Assembly: GCA_002049455.2 (NCBI GenBank)
Contig: KV919051.1
Span: 36,453-100,452, forward strand
Source: Porphyra umbilicalis
Taxonomy: Eukaryota > Rhodophyta > Bangiophyceae > Bangiales > Bangiaceae
Direction: 5' to 3'
DNA: 64,000 bases
A model generated the notes under the pieces. It ran no database searches, was not told where the DNA came from, and saw only the letters and a program-made list of their open reading frames with translations. Both the position numbers and the translations under genes were made by a program. The first letter of the stretch is position 1. Each line of letters begins with the position of its first letter. Positions 56,337-64,000 of this stretch are shown here, in pieces.

Positions 56337-57904
56337 TTACCTGGCGGAGCGGCGCGACCGCATCTCATTGACCCGCTGGATCTCCTCGTCCGTCACGCCC
56401 GCGTCCAGTGGCGCAATCGGCATTCGCGGGGTGCGGAGGCGGGTGAGGTCGTTGCGGATCGGCTCCGGGTTGCTCCGGTTGATGATCCACGGGTGTCGCA
56501 ACGCCTCGTCTGCCGACAACCGCTCCTCGGGGTTGCGCTTGAGGAGGCACTTGACCAGGTGCATCGCTTCGACAGAGATGCCGCTCCAAAGGTGTTCGGG
56601 GTACCGGATGTTGCCCTCAACAATCATGTTGATGACCGTCTTCGAGTCGGGGTGATTGAATGGCCGCGTGCCGGTCAGGAGCTCGTACATGAGGATGCCC
56701 GCCGCCCAGCAGTCAATCTTTTCATTGTAGCTGGATGCCATGAGCAGCTCGGGGCTGCAGTAGAGGGGCGTACCGACCTTGGACTGGAGGCTGTCGTCGA
56801 CCTCGTCGAGCATGTTGCTCAGCCCAAAGTCTGCCAGCTTGACCTGAAAGGGCCACTCGGAGCTCGAACACAGGATGTTGTCGGGCTTGAGGTCCCGGTG
56901 CACAATGTTGTGGGCGTGGAGGTAGGCCAGCCCGCGAAGGATGTCGCGCACCATGGACGAGGCCAGCTCCTCTGAGAAGGTCTTGTGTTCGGCGAGGAGG
57001 TCAAACAGCGCGCCGCCGCTCATGTACTCGAGCACAAAGTAGAGTTTTTGGTCGTCGACAAACAGGTCGTACAGGCGCACAATGTTGGGATGGTTCACGC
57101 GGCGCAAGATTTCCAGCTCCCGCTGGATGTGCAGGTGCGACCGCGTCTTGGTCGTCGACTTGCGGAGCACCTTGACCGCAAACCGCTCAAACGTCTGGCG
57201 GTCCTTGCCGAGATAGACGCGCCCAAAATGGCCCTCGCCGAGCACCGCGACCAGCGCGTAGTGGTCCCGGATAGTCGAGCGGGAGGCCTGCTTCAGCAAC
57301 TCGAGCCACTCGTTAAAGTCGGCGACGTTTTCCGCAAAGTAGTTCTCCGTGCGGTGGGGCAGGATTATGACAATCTCCAGCGTCGACGGGTCGCTCTCGA
57401 TTGTGGCTTGGGGGAGGGTCACCTCGTATTCGGGATACTCATCGTCCTTCTGTGGGGTGTCAAGCGGAGGACGGCATTGCAGAGGGCGGAAGAAGAAACA
57501 CAGAGCAGCGGCATCGTCCTATCAAAGCCACATCACACAAGACGTATAAGCATCCGCCCACGACGACAGGCAGTTTAAGTCCAGCAGAGACTCGGACACA
57601 ACAAACCAACGATACAAAACATGGAGCAGCAGCAGCAGGAGCCATGGACGCCACAGGGCAAGACGAGAGACACGCCACATACCTTCTTGTAGCAGCTGAG
57701 TTTGGGGCCCTCGAGTACCAAGTAGCGGCTCTTCTTGTGCAGCAAAAACACCCCATCCCGATGCAAAAACTTCCCCCGCTTTAACAACATCCCGCTCTTC
57801 TTGGACGTGGACGAGTAGCGCATCGTCGGGGGCGAACCCGCCCCATTGCGGCGGCCTTCGACGCTCCCGCGCCGCTCCGAGCTCGGCCGCGCGGCCGACG
57901 ACAT
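56337..57904 (-). CDS. PH-domain serine/threonine kinase (CAMK/AGC-like)
   Basis: Exons 57904-57683 and 57449-56337, joined in phase 0 (donor gtatgt, acceptor ccccacag), give 444 residues. The intron sits inside a PH domain (residues about 35-130): SGMLLKRGKFLHRDGVFLL, RYLVLEGPKLSCYKK, then after the splice KDDEYPEYEVTLPQATIE and the closing helix FNEWLELLKQA. The kinase domain starts at about 138: LGEGHFGRVYLGKD (from L144), FAVKVLRK, HRDLKPDNIL, DFGLSNML, GTPLYCSPELL, DCWAAGILMYELLTGTRPF and a typical lobe end LSADEALRHPWI. All catalytic residues are present, so an active enzyme is expected, recruited to phosphoinositide membranes or regulated by its PH domain. The compact subdomain X-XI and HPWI motif favour a CAMK-like class. 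The start is the first ATG (MSSAARPSSERRGS) of a basic, serine-rich leader. Confidence 0.92.
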
Positions 57905-58720
57905 GGCCCGACCGCGCGCGGCACACCGCCCGACCGAGGAAACGCCGGGGGGCAACACGTCGGCCAAGGGAAGCGACGCAGCGAGCGCGGCGAAGCGAGC
58001 AGGAGGCGACGCAGCGAGCAGGAGGCACGGCGCGTTGCCAAGCAAACGGTTGTGCGCGCGAGCAGGGGCGGGCCCGCCAGTGGCGGCCGCACACCTCGGT
58101 CGGGCGCGCGGGCACGGCCCGCGCGGGCGCGCTGCCCGCAAGCAAGGCGGCGGCAAGCGCGGCGACCGCCCCGCCAAAACCCTGCCAGTCACGGGAGCGC
58201 GCGCGGGCGGGACCGACACGGTGCGCTGCGGTGCCGTCTTGCCCAGGCGGTGGTGGTGGTGCCGCTGCTGGTGGGGGCGGGGGGGGGCAACCACGCGGGG
58301 TCTGTGGGCAGCCTTGCTGCGCGGCACGTGCTGTGCTGCTGCTGGCCGCGCAAGACGGATGGGTCCCTGCGAATTGCCTGAGAGCGGGGGTACTCGCTGG
58401 CAGGCTCAGTCGACTTGTGTCTGCTCCTGTCACTGAAAGCTGCGACAAGTGCCCATCATGGGGCACTTGTGACCTCAATGAGTGAGGTCCTCGGAGTTGA
58501 CGGAGAGCCATGGTGACGATTTTCGCGGGCCTGCCTGATTTTCAGATGAAACCACAACACAGCTTTCACTGGTGTGCTGGGGCCCCCCGCCCGCGCAACG
58601 CGCCCGCCGCCCATGCGCGCGTGGCGACGCGCCACGCGGGGGAGCAAGACACACACCGTGGCCGCGTGTGGCGGGCGCCCTCTGTTCCGTGGGGGTTGGC
58701 GGGCGCGCGCCGCCACCCCC
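57905..58720. other. Intergenic region upstream of the second PH kinase
   Basis: Promoter side of the kinase gene: GC-rich Arg/Ala-type sequence to about 58400, then a more AT-balanced stretch containing a perfect hairpin at 58445-58470. No gene seen. Confidence 0.4.
58445..58470. repeat. Perfect 10-bp inverted repeat (hairpin)
   Basis: acaagtgccc (58445-58454) and gggcacttgt (58461-58470) are exact reverse complements around the 6-nt loop atcatg. A second small inverted repeat (cctca/tgagg) follows at about 58474-58488. Function unknown; it lies about 250 bp outside the left end of the inverted-repeat element. Confidence 0.7.
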
Positions 58721-59819
58721 GCACAGTGCGGCTTAGACCATGTACCTGGAAGATCTTGTATCTGCTTGAATACAATTGGATACAAGCTGATACAAGCCTC
58801 GATTTCTTGTACGGATCGGGTGCTTTTCGTACAAAGTTTTTGTATGGCGCTTGCACGACGCTTGCTCGGAGTGCACCGAATCGTTGCATGAGCCTTGCAC
58901 GGTGCCGTGCAGATTGTCTGTATCTGGTTGCACGGCGGTCGTACAGGCGCTACATGCAGCTCGTTTGACTCGCTTCTCGATAGAGAAGAGTCAAGCTGCG
59001 GCTTCCAGGGGCAGTGCCCGTCCACAGAGACTGCGCCACAGCAGTCCTAACCCACCTCGCTGCCCATCAGGGCAGTCTACGCAGGGTATACAAGATGTCA
59101 AGCAGCCAACCCCAGACCACCACCCCCCAACGAAAGTACTGGTGTACCAATGCGATGGGGTGCTTTTTGCATCTTTGGAGACGACAGAGACAAGCTTCCG
59201 ATCATCTGAGGGGCGTGGATGTGACCCGTTCGGCCTGGGTGGCGTGGGGCTACGATGCTGCCGTTTTTGACAGCACGAGTGTTACGGATGCGGGGGGGGT
59301 AATTGTGCGGGTAGGGTAGGGTAGTGCATGTAACTGGGGTGAATATCCATAGGGTAGGTGTCCTGGTCGGGAGCATTACCAGCTGTGACGAGCACAGAGA
59401 AAAGCAGACACTGCCAGGTGATGCGAGGAATGTCCACTTTGGTGCAAGAGGACTGCACCCGGTGCAAGATCTCTGCACGAATCCGCACAGATCTCGTGCA
59501 AGCTGCTTGCACGACTGCAGTGTCCCAGATATTATACAAGTTTCTGGATGCAAGAAACACGTTTGTGGCCGCCATCGGTGCGCAAAACGACGGACAGGGC
59601 TCGTTTTTTATAGACTCACATGCACCTCTTCTGCGGTGCGAACGGTGCAAAAATGGGCTCTGGGCACCGTTTTGCGCGCCCAGGAGCCCCCCTTTGTACG
59701 GCACTTGTACGAGAAAACGACCCTCAGAGGGTCGGAATCGACACCTTGCACCAACCGGTGCAAGCCAGATACAAGCAAATTCAAGGTCTTCCAGGTACCT
59801 GGTCTAAGATCTACTGTGC
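58721..59819. mobile_element. Non-autonomous element bounded by inverted repeats
   Basis: The left end 58721-58756 (gcacagtgcg then cttagaccatgtacctggaa) and the right end 59784-59819, read on the other strand (gcacagtaga then cttagaccaggtacctggaa), match at 30 of 36 positions; weaker similarity (tgcttg, cgtacaa) continues about 50 bp inward on both sides. The 1.1-kb interior is less GC-rich and full of short inverted motifs around tgcaagc/gcttgca and tgtatc/gataca. It holds no convincing coding sequence. This is the layout of a MITE-like, non-autonomous DNA transposon. Target-site duplication is not clear, and the outermost ends are uncertain because the GC-rich flanks also show some mirror similarity. 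Confidence 0.6.
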
Positions 59820-60562
59820 CGTGGGCGGGCGCTGCGGCCGACGCACGCCCGTCGCAGCGCCGGCCGTCGGCCGTGCCGTGGCGCCGACCGTCGGCCGCCG
59901 CGGCCGCCGCGCCGCGCGGCGCACCGCTCGTGGCGGCCGCCCGGGGCGGTCGCTGCGCGGGCCGCGCCGGCGGCGGCGGCGGCAGCGGCGGGTGCCTTGT
60001 CACGGCCGCGGCGGCCGCGGCGGGCCCCCGCCGCCGCGCCACTGCGCGACGGCGGCGCGGCCACGGCGGGCGGCGCGGGCGCGCGCGCACGCGCGCGGGG
60101 CGCACGCCGGCCGCGGTCCCGGCCGCCCCCATCCACATCCGTCGCTTTTTTTGGTTTCTTTTCACGGGCGCGCACGCTCACGTCTATAGTTTAGTGCACA
60201 GGGGGCGCGCGGGGGGGCGGCGCCCCACACCCCGCACGCGCCCGTCGGCGCCACGGCGGTTGTGTGCGCGGCACCCCCCCCCCCCGCGCCACCCGCCGCG
60301 CGACGCGCCGTTGGGGGCGCGGCGGCCACCCCACCGCCGCCGCGGCGGGCGCGCGCCGTGCGCGGCGGGCGCGGGCGCCCCGCCGGGGCCACAGAGCCGA
60401 GCCGCGGCCCCCGCCGCCGCCGCGCCGCGGCGGCGGGTCCGCCACCCCCCCCCGCCATCCCGCCGGGAAACAGGCCGCGCCGCCGTCCTTGGCGGCGGCA
60501 CCGCCGACCGTCCGTCCCACACCCTCTCGCAACCCCCGCCGCCCGTGCCGCCCCCGCTGCCC

Positions 60563-60596
<34 letters not shown>

Positions 60597-60609
60597 CCAG
60601 TTTGGTCCC
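59820..60609. other. GC-rich intergenic region
   Basis: CGG/CCG-rich sequence with a tctatagtttag string at about 60183 and a C32 tract near its end. Open frames on both strands are compositional only. The literal continuation of the DUF547 frame runs through here to 60162 but lacks conserved content. Confidence 0.4.
60564..60595. repeat. 32-bp poly-C homopolymer
   Basis: An uninterrupted C run of about 32 bases, the longest homopolymer in the window, just beyond the stop of the DUF547 gene (on its 3' side). Its length is likely unreliable in any assembly. Confidence 0.85.
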
Positions 60610-62420
60610 TCACGGCCACCCCGCGGTGGCCTTGTTAAACCCCCAATCATAGTCTGCGTAGGTGACTTTGAGGCGCCCCCCCCCCCCACGTGGTCCGCAA
60701 CCATGCGCGTGAGCGTCTCCCCGTCGGGGGGGACCAAGTAGGGCGCCACCCACAGCAGCACGTCGACGAGGGAGGCGCCAAAGTCGGGGGCGTACCACGA
60801 GAGGATTTTGGAGAGGACCACCTCCCGCCCGACCGGGTCGACGGCCGTCGTTTCGCGCAAAAAGGCGCGGGCGGCCACGTCGAGCTCCGCGTCGAGCCCC
60901 GCCGCGCTGTACAGCCGGATGGCCGGGCAGGAGCGCGCCCCACAGTTGAGCGCAAAGTGCACCCGCGGGTCGACGTCGCGGAGCGCCACCACCCGCCGCG
61001 CCTCATCGTCGGCAAAGGGGCGGGGCGCAAACGGGACGGGCCCCGCGCGGTTCCCCCGCAGCACCCCGTGCTCCATCTCGTCGAGCGTGTAGATGCGGCC
61101 GCCGACATTGTAGGCGGCGGTTTTGAAGAGCGCCAGCCGCGCCGCGAGCGTCGACGACGACGGGACGGGGCGGAGGAAGCCAAAGGCAACGACCGCGTGC
61201 ACGACGAGCGCATTGTACAGGTTGATGAAAAAGGCGGCGCGCTCGGGGGGGGGGAGCGTCGACGCGTCCACGACGCGCAGGCGCACGACCGACGCCACGT
61301 AGGGCGCGAGCGTCGGCGTGTCGGCCAACTCGTACCGCACCGCGCGGCGGCTCGGCGTGACGATGCGGTCAAAGAGGAGGCCGATGCGGAGTTGCACCTC
61401 GCGCGCCACGACGGCCATCTCGGGGGGGGTCAAGTGCGACCGCAGGGCCGGCTGGGGGGGGGTCGCCGCCCCCGCAGAGGCCGGGGGGAAGACGCCGGCG
61501 GCGGCGGCGGCCGGGCTCGGCGGGAAGACCACATTGGCCACGTGGTGGCCGACGGGGGGGGCGACCGCCCCGCCGCCGCCGCCGCCGCCGCCCGCCGCCG
61601 CCGCGGATGGGTCGTGGCCCGCGCCCGCGGGCACACCCGCCGCCGCCGCCGCCGCCGCCGCGTCGGGGGCCCCCCCCGGCGGCGGCGGTAGGGGCACGGC
61701 AACGACGAGGGCGCCGCTTGGCCCCCCCCCCCCCCCCCCCAACGCGCCTCGTCTCCTCCCCTCGGCCGCCCCCCCCCCCGCCCCCGGGGCACGGGGCAGC
61801 GCGCACGCCGCGCTCCACGCCGTCCACCCATTGGCAACAACGACGGCGCTCATGGCGGCGGCGGCCTCGTCCGCCTCGGACTCCCCGTCTCCGTCGGCGG
61901 CGCTCGCGGCGGCGGCCACCTCGCACGCGCCGCCCGCCACCGCTGCAGCGGGCACCGCCACCGCCGCCGCCGCCGTTGCCCCCGCCGCTGTCGCCGGCGC
62001 CATGGCCGGCGGCGGCAGCGGCAGCTCCCCCGACGACGACGGGCTCGTCTGCCGCACCGCCGCCGGCGGCGCCGCCGGCGCCGGCGCCAGCCCCCCCCCC
62101 CCCCCCCCCCCTCTGGCGGCGGCACGGGCGGGGCGTCCAACGCCCCGTGGCGCACCTCATTCAACACGACCGGCGCGCGCGCGAAAAAGTTGTGCACCGC
62201 ATCCCGGTAGCGGCTGCGGAGCGACGCGACAATGCCGCGGCTGCGCTTGCCAATCGGGGGGCTCACCGGCAGCCGCACCGACGCGCCGCTCGTCGACGCA
62301 ACGGCCGCCTCGGCGGCCGCCGTCGCCGCCGCCGCCGCCGTCCACGGGGAGGGGGGGACGCCACGACGCGCCCCGCGGCGGCAACGGCCGCCGCGGCAGC
62401 GCCCAGGGGGGGGTCCGCAC

Positions 62421-62456
<36 letters not shown>

Positions 62457-63182
62457 AGCGGCAGTGGCGGCGGCGGCGGCGGCGGCGGGGCCACCGGTCG
62501 CCGCCACCACCCCGCGCGAGTCAAAGAGCGGCGTCCGCGGCGGCGCGGGCGCAGGCGGGACCGCGACGGAGAGGGTGGGGGACGCTGCCGGGGGGTGGGT
62601 GGGGTACGGCCACCCCGTGGGGGACGGACCGGCGCCCGTCGAGACGACGGCCATGGCAGACGGCTCGTCGTCCGCGTCGGGGCACGCAACGGCGTCGGAA
62701 AAGACGTCCCCGGTGCCATCGTCAACGACACACGGGTCGCCGGGCTGCACGACGGCCGCGGCGGTGGCAATGCCATTCCCGACCGCAGGCGCAGCCGCCG
62801 CCGCCGCCGCCGCCGCCGCCGTCGTTGCCGCCGCCCCGCCGCCGGTTCCGCCGTCCCAGTGGCCGCCGGCGGGGTGACCCGCCGTCGAGCCGCCGGCAGC
62901 GGGTCTTGGCACCGCCGCACCGTGACCGCCGCCCGCCGCCAGCCGGCCGCCAAGACCGACCCGCCCCCCGTCTCGTCCCGCAACGCCATGGTCGCCACCA
63001 CCACCGCCGCCGCCGCCGCCGCCACGGCCACCACCAGAGCCACCGCCACCAGCACCACCACCGTTACCGCCGCTACTACCAGCACCACCAGCACCACCAG
63101 CACCACCACCACCGTTACTCCCGTCGTCAGAGGAGCCCGCCCGCGGTGCCCGCAGAGTCCGGCGCACCGTCTTGGCGGTCAT
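60610..63182 (-). CDS. DUF547-domain protein with long low-complexity N-terminus
   Basis: The conserved domain lies at about 61420-60610: AREVQLRIGLLFDRIVTPSR, then FFINLYNALVVHAVVAFG (the DUF547 core), FKTAAYNVGGRIYTLDEMEH, VHFALNCGARSCPAIRLYS and VVLSKILSWYAPDFG. The family-typical end (VTYADYDWGFNKATAGWP, stop at 60610) is in a different frame, reached at the C tract near 60676-60688 (GGGG/RLKVTYADYDW). Upstream, protein-like stretches also change frame at homopolymers: GIVASLRSRYRDAVHNFFAR (about 62230-62170) and CVVDDGTGDVFSDAVACPDA (about 62740-62680), with C runs at 62093-62113 between. I place a tentative start at 63182 (MTAKTVRRTLRAPRAGSSDD). DUF547 proteins are widespread in plants and algae, often with glutaredoxin or DEP domains, and their biochemical role is unknown. 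Domain certain, N-terminal extent weak. Confidence 0.75.
62998..63120. repeat. Imperfect CAC/CCG trinucleotide repeat
   Basis: Repeated cac, cca and ccg triplets (accagcaccaccagcaccac and similar) over about 120 bp, read on the minus strand as Gly/Ala/Ser-rich sequence within the presumed N-terminus of the DUF547 protein. Confidence 0.75.
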
Positions 63183-63337
63183 TGCTCGGCGCGCGTCGCC
63201 GTCGTGCGCGGCGGCCGTCGTCAATGGCGGCGCCGCCGCGGCGTGCCGCCAACCCGCCCGCCGCGGCGTCGCCGCCGCCGTCACGGCCGTCACGGCAACG
63301 CGCCGACGCCGCGGCCGCGACGCGGGCGGCGGCGGCA

Positions 63338-63370
<33 letters not shown>

Positions 63371-64000
63371 GCGGAAGCGGCGGCCGAGGCGGCGGCGACG
63401 CCGACAGCACCGCCGCTGCCAGCGGATGGCGGCGGCGGGCACGAGGCGACCCCCCCGCGGACGCCGTTGTGGCGACGCCCCCGCGACGCGCTCCGCGCGG
63501 CGGCCGGCGGCGGCGGCGGTGGGCGGGCGGTCGACAGCGCGCCGCGTGCGACCGACAACCGCCGCCGCGGGCGGGTGTGTGTCGGTTGTTGCACGTGGGT
63601 GCTGCCGCCGTTGCCGCCGCTGCCGCCGCCCTCGCCCCACCAGACAACACCGCCACCCCACGCCGTGGGCGGGTGGCAAACCAGACCACGGGGCACCACG
63701 ACCGGGGCGGTGTGTGCCGCGCTCCTCCCACCCACCCCCCCCCCCCCCCCCCCCCGCCGCCCCCCCCCACGCCGCCCCTTGACCAAACTCCACCGCGTCG
63801 CGGACAGGCCGTCGGTGCCTGCGCGCGACCGTGCCGCCCGCGCCGCGAGAGCGCGTCGGCGCGCGGGAATGCGCGCGCGGGCGGGCGGCGGGGCCAACCC
63901 CACACGGCGGGAGGGGCGTGCACTCGCTCCGCACCGCGACCGAGGCGGGACGGGAATGGCGAGCAGCGGTCGGGGGGAGACGGGGGGGGGGGGGGGGGAG
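63183..64000. other. GC-rich end of window, no gene supported
   Basis: Contains GTCGGC hexanucleotide repeats near 63340-63370, a C18-type tract near 63737-63754 and a G tract at the very end. The minus-strand frame of the DUF547 N-terminus stays open through here, but without conserved sequence. Confidence 0.4.

Overview
The window looks like nuclear DNA of a red alga, probably a bangiophyte such as Porphyra or Pyropia. The reasons are a very GC-rich genome with long homopolymer C/G tracts and GCC/GGC runs, short introns (about 130 to 240 bp) whose donors mostly read GTA(C/T)G, and a plastid-targeted light-harvesting protein most like the red-algal Lhcr type. Organism assignment is inference; no search could be run.

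Layout. 1-16 kb is accessory, mobile-element-like DNA: a direct repeat pair 997 bp apart, a fragmented unidentified gene (2.0-4.4 kb), a hypothetical minus-strand gene, a transposase-like gene resembling the KDZ/HMGXB3 group in one frame with two in-frame stops (6.2-10.2 kb), a PIF1-type helicase with one intron (11.6-13.1 kb) and an unidentified two-exon gene converging on it (13.2-15.7 kb). 17.6-22.7 kb is a four-exon full-size ABCG/PDR transporter. 22.7-26.7 kb is low-complexity, with no gene I can support. 26.7-30.5 kb is a PH-domain protein kinase, followed by a disrupted minus-strand gene (31.2-32.2 kb) and a poorly supported Ala/Gly-rich membrane protein (32.3-34.6 kb).

34.8-44.2 kb is housekeeping: mitochondrial frataxin, an ER-type membrane J-protein, a STRAP/UNRIP WD40 protein and a large Arg-Asp/Arg-Glu-rich nuclear-type protein. 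45.2-49.4 kb is another mobile unit: a 941-residue DDE-transposase-like protein followed by a 333-bp tandem repeat array. 50.8-52.0 kb is the Lhc gene (four exons), 53.8-55.9 kb an ATAD3-type mitochondrial AAA ATPase, 56.3-57.9 kb a second PH-domain kinase, 58.7-59.8 kb a 1.1-kb element bounded by inverted repeats, and 60.6-63.2 kb a DUF547 protein.

The genes do not form one pathway; they are ordinary single eukaryotic genes separated by transposon-related islands. A recurring feature is that conserved proteins (frataxin, kinase tail, ATAD3 tail, DUF547) change reading frame exactly at C or G homopolymers. This points to homopolymer-length errors in the assembly, or less likely to real slippage.
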